DNA of 64,000 nt, taken from contig JBEVJK010000071.1 of NCBI GenBank assembly GCA_040510195.1, forward strand, positions 4,249-68,248. Reading direction: 5' to 3'. The notes below the pieces were generated by a model. That model worked only from the letters and a program-made list of their open reading frames with translations. It had not been told where the DNA came from and ran no database searches. This document shows, in pieces, positions 36,697 to 45,060 of the stretch (the stretch's first letter is position 1; each line of letters begins with the position of its first letter). Origin of the DNA: JBEVJK01 sp040510195 (GTDB lineage: Bacteria > Pseudomonadota > Alphaproteobacteria > Rhizobiales > Rhizobiaceae). Position numbers and translations under genes: made by a program.

Positions 36697-37047
36697 ATGC
36701 CTGCTAACTTTGACGACATCGACATCGACCTCGACATCGACCAGGACCTCGACCAGGACCAGGACAGCGACGTGGACGTCGATCAGGACGCGGACCAGGA
36801 CAACGACACCGACCAGGACAATGACAACGACAACGACCAGGATGCCGATGCCGACGCCGACAACGACGCCGATGGCGACGACAACGACCAGGATGCCGAT
36901 GCGGATGCCGATAACGACAACGACACCGACCAGGGCAACGACAACGACACCGACCAGGACCAGGATCAGACTGCCGACGTAGACGTCGACCAGGAGCAGG
37001 ATGCCGACCAGGACATCGACGTCTCTTTCGACTTCGACATCGCCTGA
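36697..37047 (+). CDS. Asp-alternating repeat protein 2 (X-Asp dipeptide protein)
   Basis: The 116 residues contain 52 Asp (45%). From D7 to D61 every second residue is Asp, 28 in a row; the register shifts by one at D61-D62 and then continues to D78. The residues between are Q, N, A, V, I, L and T. There is no Lys, Arg, His, Cys, Trp or Tyr, so the predicted pI is extremely low. The N-terminus (MPANFDDIDIDLDID) and the C-terminus (VDVSFDFDIA-like, last residues IDVSFDFDIA) carry the hydrophobic residues; the middle is polar. It has no signal peptide. I know no named family for it. It lies 88 bases before the type I secretion ATPase and is probably its cargo. Expression is supported by AGGAGAG at the right distance. 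Confidence 0.85.
   Translation: MPANFDDIDIDLDIDQDLDQDQDSDVDVDQDADQDNDTDQDNDNDNDQDADADADNDADGDDNDQDADADADNDNDTDQGNDNDTDQDQDQTADVDVDQEQDADQDIDVSFDFDIA
36712..37038 (+). repeat. In-frame 6-base coding repeat (NNN-GAC)
   Basis: At DNA level the gene is a long run of imperfect six-base units, mostly GAC or GAT plus one variable codon such as CAG, AAC, GTC or GCC. Unit copies vary in the wobble bases, so it is not a recent clonal expansion, but the tract is prone to slippage in steps of six that keep the frame. Confidence 0.85.
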
Positions 37048-37069
37048 TCGAGCCCCTTCGATCTGACGA

Positions 37070-37099
37070 GGCGCCCGGGCCATCCTCCCCCCGGGCGCC
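37070..37099 (+). terminator. Hairpin after Asp-rich gene 2
   Basis: GGCGCCCGGG at 37070-37079 pairs with CCCGGGCGCC at 37090-37099. Only four T residues follow, so it may be a weak terminator or attenuator that lets part of transcription enter the secretion genes. Confidence 0.6.
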
Positions 37100-37135
37100 A
37101 CTTTTCCTGAAAGCACCCCGAACACGGATATCGTC

Positions 37136-39118
37136 ATGGCCTTCGACACGCCCGCGAACGACTCAGCCGACCCCTCAGGAAGGTTCAGGACAAGCGCGGC
37201 GGCGGCCTGCCGCGGCGTCGTCATGCGGGCACGCGACCTGGTCGGCCTCGCAAGCCGTCCCGCGGCTCCGGCCAACGCCAACGTTCCCGTGGGCAGCGGC
37301 CGCACCGAGATCGAGCGCGCGCTCAGCCTGACGCGCACCTCGCTGGCGATGATCTTTTCCCTGTCCTTTTTCGTGAACCTTCTGGCGCTCACCGTGCCGC
37401 TCTATCTGCTTCACCTCTACGACCACGTGCTGGCCAGCCGCAGCCTCGACACGCTCGTCATGCTGACGGGCATCGTGGTGGTGGCGCTCGCCGTCCATGC
37501 GCTGCTCGAGACGCTGCGCCGCACCATGCTGGCGCGCATCGGCATCTGGCTCGACGACCGCCTGCAGGCGCCGGTGCTGACGGCCTCCGTGCAAGCGGCG
37601 CTGCGGGGCGATTCGGCAAGTGCCGCGCAAGCCTGGCGCGACGTCGGCGGCCTGCGCTCCTTCTTCGGCGGCACCGCCTGCACCGCCCTGTTCGACCTGC
37701 CATGGACGCCGATCTTCATCCTGGCGATGATCATCGTGCACCCGCTGCTCGGCGCCATCGGCTTCTTCGCCTCGCTCGTGCTGTTCGGCCTCGCGGTGCT
37801 CAACGAGATGGTGACGCGCAAGCACTATTCGCGCTCCAGCGCGGCGTGGGCCGAATCGCAGCATCACTTCGAGTCGCTTTTGAGGAACGTCGAGGCGATC
37901 AGTGCCATGGGCATGCTGCCCGGCGTGGCGCGGGCGCTCAGCAAGGGCCAGTCCGGCGCCAAGCAGGCGCAGCTCGCCGCCGCGGTGCGCGGCTCGTCGA
38001 TCCAGGCGCTGGCGCGCTTCGTCAGGCTGCTGGCGCAGGTCGTCGTCATGGCCTGCGCCGCCTGGCTGGTGATCCTGCACGACGTCAGCCCGGCCGCCAT
38101 CTTCGCCACATCCATCCTGCTCGGCCGCTCGCTCGGGCCCGTCGAAGGCGCCATCGGCACCTGGAAGGCGGTGACCGGCGTGCGCCTCGGCTTCGCCCGC
38201 CTGAAGAAGATCCTGGCCGCGGTGCCGGCGACGCAGCAGGCGGCGATGGATCTGCCGCGGCCGATGGGCAGACTGGCCGTCGAGCAGCTCACCTTCATGG
38301 CCCCCGGCATGGAATCGCCGGCGCTGAAGCGGCTTTCCTTCGCCCTCGAGCCGGGCGAGGTGCTGGGCATCATCGGCGCCTCCGGCGCCGGCAAGTCGAC
38401 GCTCGGCCGGTTGATCGCCGGGACGATCCAGCCGAGCTCCGGCCATGTGAGGCTCGACGGCGCCGACATCGGCCTGTGGCTTTCCTCGGGCGGTCACCGC
38501 CACCTCGGCTACCTGCCGCAGGACGTCGAGCTGTTCGGCGGCAGCGTGCGCGACAACATCTCGCGCCTGCAGCAGGCCGACGCCGGCGAAGTGATCGAGG
38601 CGGCCTCGATGGTCGGCCTGCACGACGTCATCATGCGGCTGCCGCGCGGCTACGACACCGACATCGGCGAAGGCGGCGCGCGCCTCTCCGGTGGTCAGCG
38701 CCAGCGCATCGGCCTGGCGCGGGCGCTGTTCCGCATGCCGCGACTGGTGGTGCTCGACGAGCCCAATGCCAGCCTGGACAGCGAAGGCGAGGAAGCGCTC
38801 AAGCGGGCGATCGACGAGATGCGCTCCCGCGGGTCGACCGTCGTCCTGATCGCCCAGCGGCTCAGCATCCTCAGCATGGCCGACCGCATCCTGGTGCTGG
38901 AGAACGGCAAGCTCGACGCATTCGGCGAGCGCCGCGAGGTCGCCGCCAAGATCTACACCGGCCGCACCAGCCTGCCGGCACGCAACCAGCAGATCATTGC
39001 GGCGCTGTGCGGCGACGGCGAGACGGCTCCGTCGGAGCCCATCATCGCCAAGCGCCCGACGCTCGCCACCGTGCGCAGCCTGACCGTCGAGAAATCCATG
39101 CCGAGGGTGTTGTCATGA
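37136..39118 (+). CDS. Type I secretion system ABC transporter (PrtD/HlyB type)
   Basis: The 660 residues hold a membrane domain (first helices about 70-125: MIFSLSFFVNLLALTVPLYL) and a C-terminal ATPase. Walker A is GASGAGKST (414-422), the signature LSGGQ (517-521) and Walker B LVVLDEP (537-543). LPQDVELFGGSVRDNISR is typical of the PrtD group. No C39 peptidase or C39-like domain precedes the membrane part; instead there is a 55-residue N-terminal extension. It exports unfolded proteins from cytoplasm to medium with an adaptor and a TolC-type channel. Its stop overlaps the adaptor start by four bases. No outer-membrane gene is in the window. Confidence 0.94.
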   Translation: MAFDTPANDSADPSGRFRTSAAAACRGVVMRARDLVGLASRPAAPANANVPVGSGRTEIERALSLTRTSLAMIFSLSFFVNLLALTVPLYLLHLYDHVLASRSLDTLVMLTGIVVVALAVHALLETLRRTMLARIGIWLDDRLQAPVLTASVQAALRGDSASAAQAWRDVGGLRSFFGGTACTALFDLPWTPIFILAMIIVHPLLGAIGFFASLVLFGLAVLNEMVTRKHYSRSSAAWAESQHHFESLLRNVEAISAMGMLPGVARALSKGQSGAKQAQLAAAVRGSSIQALARFVRLLAQVVVMACAAWLVILHDVSPAAIFATSILLGRSLGPVEGAIGTWKAVTGVRLGFARLKKILAAVPATQQAAMDLPRPMGRLAVEQLTFMAPGMESPALKRLSFALEPGEVLGIIGASGAGKSTLGRLIAGTIQPSSGHVRLDGADIGLWLSSGGHRHLGYLPQDVELFGGSVRDNISRLQQADAGEVIEAASMVGLHDVIMRLPRGYDTDIGEGGARLSGGQRQRIGLARALFRMPRLVVLDEPNASLDSEGEEALKRAIDEMRSRGSTVVLIAQRLSILSMADRILVLENGKLDAFGERREVAAKIYTGRTSLPARNQQIIAALCGDGETAPSEPIIAKRPTLATVRSLTVEKSMPRVLS

Positions 39119-40470
39119 GAAGCCAGTCCGGGACGCTTGCCCACGAGCTCGCCGCCATCCTGCCGCAGCCCGACGGGACGCCCTTCGCCCGCGTGAAGCA
39201 GCTTGCCGCCACCGCCTTCGCGATCGTCGGCGTGTTCATCATCGGCTTCGGCCTGTGGGCGGTCTTCGCGCCGCTGGAGAGCGCGGCGATCGCCGGCGGC
39301 GCCGTCGAGGCGGAAACCAGCCGCAAGACCATCCAGCATCTGGAAGGCGGCATCGTGGCCCGCATCCTGGTCAAGGACGGCGACAAGGTGAGCGCCGGCC
39401 AGCCATTGATCCGCCTCGACGACACGCGGGCCCGCGCTTCCGCCCAGGTCCTCAAGGCGCAGCTGCGCGAGGCCAAGGCGCTGGAAGCGCGGCTGGTCGC
39501 CGAGCGCGACGGCCGATCGACCGTCGAGTTTCCCGCAGCGCTGCAGGCCGCAGCCCGGACCGATCACGAGCTCGCCGAGACGATGGCCGGCCAGGTGCGC
39601 ATCTTCGAGACGCGCCACGAGCTGAACAAGTCGCGGGTCGACGTGATCGAGCAGCGCAAGGCGCAGACCCGCGAAGAGATCGCGGCGCTCCGGTACCAGT
39701 CGGAGGCGGCCGACCGGCGCGCCCTCATCATCAAGGACGAACTGTCGACAGTCGGCAAGATGGTCACCAAGGGCCTGCAGACGCGCGCCCGCCTGCTGCA
39801 GCTCGAACGCGAGCAGGCGGAGATCGACGGCCGGGTCGGCGACACGATGGCGCAAATCGCGCGGGCCGAGCAATCGATCGGCGAGCAGGACGCGCAGATC
39901 CTGCAGCTGAAGAGCGACGGCGACAGCGAGACGGCCAAGCTCTTGCGCGACACCCAGGCGGCCATCTTCGAGCTCGACGAGAAGATCCAGTCGGCGATGG
40001 AGATTTTGGGGCGCACCGTGGTCAGGGCGCCGGAAGCCGGCACCATCACCGACCTCAAGGTGCATACGCTGGGCGGCGTCGTGGTGGCCGGCGAGCCGCT
40101 GATGGACCTGGTGCCGCGCCAGGATCGGCTGATCGTCAGGGCGCTGGTCAAGCCGGAAGACATCGATCTCGTTCGCCCCGGCCTCGAAGCCCGCGTCCGG
40201 CTGCTCGCCTACAAGCACCGCAGGGTGCCGCCGGTGGAGGGCGAGCTGGTCTACGTGTCGGCCGACCGGGTGATCGATCCGGAAACCCAGCACGCCTTCT
40301 ACACGGCGCGGGTGCGCATCGACGAGGCGTCGCTGAAGGCGCTGCCCGGCGTCGAGATGATGCCCGGAATGCCCGCCGAGGTGATGATCAACACCGGCGT
40401 CTACACCGTCGGCTACTACATGCTCAGGCCGCTGTTCGAGAGCTTCAACCGCGCCTTCCGGGAGGACTAA
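39115..40470 (+). CDS. Type I secretion periplasmic adaptor (HlyD/PrtE family)
   Basis: The product has 451 residues from ATG 39115. One membrane helix lies near residues 28-50 (ATAFAIVGVFIIGFGLWAVF). A lipoyl-like half motif (GGAVEAETSRKTIQHLEGGI) follows, then a long coiled coil to about 290, and the second half (RAPEAGTITDLKVHTLGGVV, DLVPRQDRLIV). The end GYYMLRPLFESFNRAFRED is typical of PrtE-type adaptors. It bridges the ATPase and an outer-membrane channel. The third Asp-rich gene starts three bases after its stop. Confidence 0.94.
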   Translation: MRSQSGTLAHELAAILPQPDGTPFARVKQLAATAFAIVGVFIIGFGLWAVFAPLESAAIAGGAVEAETSRKTIQHLEGGIVARILVKDGDKVSAGQPLIRLDDTRARASAQVLKAQLREAKALEARLVAERDGRSTVEFPAALQAAARTDHELAETMAGQVRIFETRHELNKSRVDVIEQRKAQTREEIAALRYQSEAADRRALIIKDELSTVGKMVTKGLQTRARLLQLEREQAEIDGRVGDTMAQIARAEQSIGEQDAQILQLKSDGDSETAKLLRDTQAAIFELDEKIQSAMEILGRTVVRAPEAGTITDLKVHTLGGVVVAGEPLMDLVPRQDRLIVRALVKPEDIDLVRPGLEARVRLLAYKHRRVPPVEGELVYVSADRVIDPETQHAFYTARVRIDEASLKALPGVEMMPGMPAEVMINTGVYTVGYYMLRPLFESFNRAFRED

Positions 40471-40473
40471 GCG

Positions 40474-41541
40474 ATGCGTGCCGGGATAGACAGCCGCAAC
40501 CTGGCGCCGCCGATCGCGGCGACCGCAGACGATCCCGGCATCATCGAGCAGGACGTCGACGGCAGCCCGGCCCCCGCGCAACCGCTGGCGGCCACCTCCG
40601 AGGCGCCGGCGCAAGCGGATCCCGAGCTGCCCGAATCGAGTGCGGCGGACGACGACGCGAACGATGCCGGCAGCGGCGACGCGGCGCTCGGCACGCCGAT
40701 CGCGCCGGGCAGCGGCGACAGCCTGTCCAGCGACGACGGCGACGGCCCGCAAGGGCTCGCCGCCCCGGTCACCATCACGGTCAACCTGCCCTCCTCCGGG
40801 CCGCTCGGCGTGTCCGAAGGCGGCCCGGTCGCGCGGGTCGGCGACGACGGTGGCGGCAGCGCACGGACGGACGGGCCTGAGGATGGCGCCCAGGCGCACG
40901 GCACGGCGCCTGCCGCCGGCGCGGCGTCGACGACGGACGCGGAGAGCGAGGGCGACGGCGGCCACGACGTCACGGTCACCCAGATCGCCGAGGTCCACCA
41001 GGACGCCAGCGTGCTGGTGACCGGCTATGTCGGCGACGTCGTCGCGCGGCTGACCATCGACCAGGACCTGGTCATGCTGCAGGACGTGGCGATCTCCTTC
41101 ACCCTCGACGGCGACGGCCACTTCAAGGCGCATATCGCCCAGGATACCTTCATCGACCAGTCGCTCGACATCGATGTCAAGATCTGGGACGTCGACGGGG
41201 TGCTCTACCTCGACATCGCGATCACCGACAAGATCTTGGTCGAGCAGGACGCGACGCTCGACCTCGCCGTCACCGATGGCGAACCCGGCGGCGACGTGGT
41301 CATCGACCAGGACCTGACCATGGACCAGGACGTCGACATCGACATCGACATCGAGGACGACCTCGCCGAACGCTATCTGGTCACCGTCGACGTCGACGTG
41401 ATCCAGGCGGTGGATGCCGAGCAAGACGTCGTCCTCGGCATTCGCGACGTCAACGGGGCCATCGAGATGGACGTCGACTCGCTGCAGACCGCCATGATCG
41501 ATCAGTCGACGGTGGTCCATGCCGATTTCGTGGCGGTCTAG
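40474..41541 (+). CDS. Asp-rich DQD-repeat protein 3, probable type I secretion cargo
   Basis: The 355 residues fall into two parts. Residues 1-170 are Ala/Asp/Gly/Pro/Ser-rich and look disordered. Residues 171-355 are beta-strand-like with repeated acid-amide motifs: TIDQDLVMLQDV, HIAQDTFIDQSLDIDV, LVEQDATLDL, VIDQDLTMDQDVDID and DAEQDVVLGI. No GGxGxDxxx repeats or signal peptide are visible. The C-terminus VVHADFVAV has an acidic residue followed by hydrophobic ones, like the terminal motif known for PrtD-exported proteases. It is co-transcribed with the transporter (three-base gap), so it is the best cargo candidate. Confidence 0.85.
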   Translation: MRAGIDSRNLAPPIAATADDPGIIEQDVDGSPAPAQPLAATSEAPAQADPELPESSAADDDANDAGSGDAALGTPIAPGSGDSLSSDDGDGPQGLAAPVTITVNLPSSGPLGVSEGGPVARVGDDGGGSARTDGPEDGAQAHGTAPAAGAASTTDAESEGDGGHDVTVTQIAEVHQDASVLVTGYVGDVVARLTIDQDLVMLQDVAISFTLDGDGHFKAHIAQDTFIDQSLDIDVKIWDVDGVLYLDIAITDKILVEQDATLDLAVTDGEPGGDVVIDQDLTMDQDVDIDIDIEDDLAERYLVTVDVDVIQAVDAEQDVVLGIRDVNGAIEMDVDSLQTAMIDQSTVVHADFVAV

Positions 41542-41636
41542 ACCACCGGGGCAATTCGGTGGCAATCGAACGACGCGGCTTTTCACGGCGGGCTCTTTGC
41601 CGGTAGTCTAGTGGACGGCAAACCCAAGGACTCCCG

Positions 41637-43379
41637 TTGCATCAAGAAGTCGCGCTGATCGCCACCTTCGCCGTCGGGTTCGTGCTGGCGGCCGTGCTCG
41701 GCTACGGTGCGGACCGGCTTCACCTGCCGCCATTGGTGGGCTACCTGTTCGCCGGCATGGTGATGGGGCCGTTCACGCCCGGCTACGTGGCCGACGGCGA
41801 CCTGTCGCAGCTCGCCGAGATGGGCGTCATCCTGCTGATGTTCGGTGTCGGGCTGCATTTCTCGGCGTCCGACCTGATGGCGGTGCGCCGGCTGGCGGTG
41901 CCGGGCGCGGTGATCCAGATCGGCCTCGCCACGCTCTACGGCACGCTGCTGTGCATGGCCTGGGGCTGGGGCGCCGGCACCGGCCTGGTGTTCGGGCTCA
42001 GCCTGTCGGTGGCCAGCACCGTGGTGGTCCTGAAGGCGCTGGAGGAGCGCAACCTGCTCAACGCGCCGCATGGGCGCGTCGCCGTCGGCTGGCTGATCAC
42101 CGAGGACCTGACGATGGTGCTGGCACTGGTGCTCCTGCCGGCCTTCGCCACCATGCTGGGGGCGGAAGGCGGCGGCCATGCCGCCGACGAGAGCAGCATC
42201 GCGCTGGTCGCCACCGTGGTCATGACGCTGCTCAAGGTGGGCGCCTTCGCCGGCATGGCGATCCTGCTCGGGCCGCGGGTCGTGCCGTGGCTGCTGACGA
42301 TGGTCGCCCGCACCGGCTCGCGCGAGCTGTTCACGCTGTCGGTGCTGGCCACCGCGCTCGGCATCGCCTTCGGCTCGGCGCAGATCTTCGGCGTTTCCTT
42401 CGCCATCGGCGCCTTCTTCGCCGGCGTGGTGATGAGCGAATCGCATCTCAGCCATCGCGCCGCGGCCGATTCGCTGCCGCTGCAGAACGCCTTCTCGGTG
42501 CTGTTCTTCATCTCCGTGGGCATGCTGTTCGACCCGGCGATCCTGGCCCGCGAGCCGGGGCCGGTGCTGGCCGTCGTGGCGCTGATCATCTTCGGCAAGG
42601 CGTTCAACGTGCTGATGATCATCCTCGCCATGCGCTACCCGTTGCGGCTCGGCCTGGCGGTGGCGTCGAGCCTGGCGCAGATCGGCGAATTCTCCTTCAT
42701 CCTGGCCGGGCTCGGGGTCAGCCTGGGCGTGCTGCCACGCGAGGGCCAGGACCTCATCCTGGCCGGCGCGATCCTGGCGATCACCGTCAACCCGCTGATC
42801 CTGCTCGCCGGCGAACGCCTGCAGAAGGTGGCCCGTCAACGCTGGCCGGCCTTCTATGCCGACTACGGGCGCGGCAACTCCGAGGCGCTCGGCCGCGAGC
42901 TGTCGCGCATCAACGAGGTGCGCGTGGAACGGGAGCGGCAACGGCAGGCCGAGCTGCAGATGCTGCTCGAGACCTTCCCGCTGTTCAGCGAGGTCGACCA
43001 GGAGGATCGCGAGGAGCTGCTGCTGCTCTTCAGGCCGCGCACGGCTTCCCCTGGCGAGCGCGTCATCCGCCAGGGCGATCGCGGCGATGCGATGTTCTTC
43101 ATCGTCTCGGGAGCGGTCGAGGTGCGGCTTGACAGCCAGGCGATCCGGCTGGAGCCGGGCGCCTTCTTCGGCGAGATGGCACTGCTCACCGGTGAGCGGC
43201 GGACGGCCGACGTGATCGCCGTCGACTTCTGCCAGTTCCTGGTGCTCGACCGGCGCGACTTCAACCTGTTCATGTCGCGGCATCCCAAGCTGCGCGCAGC
43301 GGTCAGCAGCAAGGCCCGCGAACGGCGCGAGATGAACATCTCCCGCCGCAAGCGCGAAGAGCCGCCGGCCGGCGAGTGA
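41637..43379 (+). CDS. CPA2-family cation/proton antiporter with cyclic-nucleotide-binding domain
   Basis: The 580 residues start at TTG 41637. About twelve membrane helices occupy residues 5-395, with LPPLVGYLFAGMVMGPFTPG, LMFGVGLHFSASDL and SVASTVVVLKALEER typical of the Kef/YbaL group. The usual TrkA-N domain is absent; instead residues about 440-560 form a cNMP-binding domain (PGERVIRQGDRGDAMFFIVS, PGAFFGEMALLTGERRTA). Gating by cAMP is plausible, and this window also encodes an adenylate cyclase. It lies 95 bases after the Asp-rich gene, so it may or may not share its transcript. Confidence 0.92.
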   Translation: MHQEVALIATFAVGFVLAAVLGYGADRLHLPPLVGYLFAGMVMGPFTPGYVADGDLSQLAEMGVILLMFGVGLHFSASDLMAVRRLAVPGAVIQIGLATLYGTLLCMAWGWGAGTGLVFGLSLSVASTVVVLKALEERNLLNAPHGRVAVGWLITEDLTMVLALVLLPAFATMLGAEGGGHAADESSIALVATVVMTLLKVGAFAGMAILLGPRVVPWLLTMVARTGSRELFTLSVLATALGIAFGSAQIFGVSFAIGAFFAGVVMSESHLSHRAAADSLPLQNAFSVLFFISVGMLFDPAILAREPGPVLAVVALIIFGKAFNVLMIILAMRYPLRLGLAVASSLAQIGEFSFILAGLGVSLGVLPREGQDLILAGAILAITVNPLILLAGERLQKVARQRWPAFYADYGRGNSEALGRELSRINEVRVERERQRQAELQMLLETFPLFSEVDQEDREELLLLFRPRTASPGERVIRQGDRGDAMFFIVSGAVEVRLDSQAIRLEPGAFFGEMALLTGERRTADVIAVDFCQFLVLDRRDFNLFMSRHPKLRAAVSSKARERREMNISRRKREEPPAGE

Positions 43380-43579
43380 GCTTGCCCAAGGGTCGTCGGC
43401 AAGACCTCCCACGCCCTGACGCGGATGCTCGGGTCAAACCCGCGCGATCGGTCTATGAAATACGCGGGGGCTCCGTCGGGACTTCGATCGTCGGCCACTC
43501 GTACTCGTCGATCGAGTCACAGAAGCGCACGCCGAGCGCGGAAGCGGCGATTATTGTCCCCATCTCGGCGGAGCGCCCG

Positions 43580-44617
43580 TCAGTGCGTGCGGAACTCCAG
43601 CACGGCGCGCGTGCCCTTGGGCATCTCGGCATAACGGAGGTCGCTGCCGATGTTCATGGCCATCGCCTTGACGATCTTGCTGCCCAGGCCCGTCCCTTGC
43701 GGAGGGCCCTCGCCGCGCCAGCCGATGCCGTCGTCCTCCACCTCGAGCCGCGCGGTGGCGTCGCCGGTGCGTGCCAGGCGCACCCGCACCTCGCCGACCC
43801 CCGACCCGTAGGCATATTTGAAGGCGTTGGTGACCAGCTCGGTGACCACCACGCCGAGCGATACGGCGCGGTCGGTGTTGACGTTGATGCGATCCACGTC
43901 GAGGCGGATCAGCGCCCGGTGGCCGGCCGTGTTCATCGAGGTCTCGAGGTCCTTGAGCAGGCCGTCCAGATAGTCGTCGATCTCCACCACGCCGATCTGC
44001 GGCGAGGCGTAGAGACGCCGGTGGACGCCGGCAATGGCGGCGATGCGCGCCTCGGTCTCGGCCAGCGCGTTGATCGCCTTGGCGTCGTCGATCACCGAGG
44101 CCTGCAGCCGGATCAGCGAGGCGACCATCGAGAGGCTGTTGGCGACGCGGTGGTTGACCTCGCGCAGCAGCATCTCGGCACGGTCGCGCGCCTCGCGCAC
44201 CTCGCGCTCGACGCGCGCCTTTTCGCGCGCCAGGCGACCGCGCTCGACCGCCTGGTCGACGGCGTTGAAGAGCAGCTCGACGAAATCGGCCGACACCGTC
44301 TTGGTGACATAGTCCACGGCGCCGGCCTTGAGCGCGTTGACGGCCACGGAGAGGTCCTCGGAGCCGGTCACGTAGACGACCGGCGGGCGGGCCTCCAGCT
44401 CGGCGATTGCTGCCAGGAAGTCCAGCCCGGTGCCGGTCGGCAGATGGTGGTCGAGGGCGACGAGGTCGACATGGGACGTGCGCAGCAGCGCCAGCCCTTC
44501 CTCGGCGGTCGAGACATGGGTCAGCGCCAGACCGCGGCGGCCGGCGGCCTTGCCGACCAGCCTGGCGAGGCCAACGTCGTCGTCGACGTAGAGGATGTGG
44601 ACCTTGTCTTCGGGCAT
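43580..44617 (-). CDS. Receiver domain fused to HisKA_2/HWE-type histidine kinase
   Basis: The 345 residues start at ATG 44617 (TGATG overlap with the upstream stop). The receiver domain has VDDD near residue 11 and phospho-acceptor D56 (VALDHHLPTG). The kinase part carries H156 in LREVNHRVANSLSMVASLIR, the HisKA_2 phospho-box typical of alphaproteobacteria, and ATPase motifs ELVTNAFKYAYG and DDGIGWRGEG. It would receive phosphate from, or regulate, the other two members of this operon. Confidence 0.9.
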   Translation of the reverse strand: MPEDKVHILYVDDDVGLARLVGKAAGRRGLALTHVSTAEEGLALLRTSHVDLVALDHHLPTGTGLDFLAAIAELEARPPVVYVTGSEDLSVAVNALKAGAVDYVTKTVSADFVELLFNAVDQAVERGRLAREKARVEREVREARDRAEMLLREVNHRVANSLSMVASLIRLQASVIDDAKAINALAETEARIAAIAGVHRRLYASPQIGVVEIDDYLDGLLKDLETSMNTAGHRALIRLDVDRINVNTDRAVSLGVVVTELVTNAFKYAYGSGVGEVRVRLARTGDATARLEVEDDGIGWRGEGPPQGTGLGSKIVKAMAMNIGSDLRYAEMPKGTRAVLEFRTH

Positions 44618-45060
44618 CAATCGGTTTCGGGGATCTGCATGACGGAAAAGAACAGGCCGAGCTGGCGGATGGCGTTGGCGAAGCCCTCATAGTTGACGGG
44701 CTTGGTGATGTAGACGTTGGCGCCGAGATCGTAGCAGCGCTGGATCTCGCGGTCGTCGTCGGTGGTGGTGAGCACCACCACGGGCGTCCGCTTGGTGTGC
44801 GGGTTGCTCTTGACCTTCTCCAGGATGTCGATGCCCGTCATGTCTGGCAAATTGAGGTCGAGCAGGATCAGCAGATGGCGGCCGGCGCTGGCCTGGCCGG
44901 AGCCGTCCTTGCCGAACAGATAGGCGACGGCGTCGGTGCCGTTCACGAAGGGCACGATCTCGTTGTTGACGCCGGCCCGGCGAATGTTCTTCTCGATCAG
45001 GCGCGCATGGCCATCGTCGTCCTCGATCATGACGATCGACACGGGTTTCGGTTCGCTCAA
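44617..45060 (-). CDS. Single-domain response regulator (Rcp1-like)
   Basis: The 147 residues form one receiver domain: acidic pocket EDDD near 13-16, phospho-acceptor D68 in LLILLDLNLPDMTG, conserved Thr and Lys in VVVLTTTDDDRE and VYITKPVNYEGF. It has no output domain, like Rcp1 partners of phytochrome kinases. It overlaps both neighbours and probably shuttles phosphate between the kinases. Confidence 0.93.
   Translation of the reverse strand: MSEPKPVSIVMIEDDDGHARLIEKNIRRAGVNNEIVPFVNGTDAVAYLFGKDGSGQASAGRHLLILLDLNLPDMTGIDILEKVKSNPHTKRTPVVVLTTTDDDREIQRCYDLGANVYITKPVNYEGFANAIRQLGLFFSVMQIPETD

Noticed and set aside
36712..37038. Repeat tract considered as a CRISPR array
   Set aside because: Units are six bases without unique spacers and are in frame within a protein; there are no cas genes.
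35779..37392. Long minus-strand frames rich in Ser/Thr or Val/Ile opposite the Asp-rich genes
   Set aside because: They are the reverse complement of GAC/GTC/ATC repeats and so stay open automatically. The plus frames have ribosome sites and terminators placed correctly.
35708..41541. RTX calcium-binding nonapeptides in the acidic proteins
   Set aside because: No GGxGxDxxx unit was found in any of the three; the acidity comes from X-Asp and DQD patterns instead.
38953..41586. 877-codon minus-strand open frame over the adaptor and Asp-rich gene 3
   Set aside because: Mirror of real plus-strand coding; no motif or start signal.
37136..43379. TolC-type outer-membrane gene for the secretion system
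   Set aside because: None of the neighbouring genes has the signal peptide and repeat structure of TolC; the channel must be encoded elsewhere.
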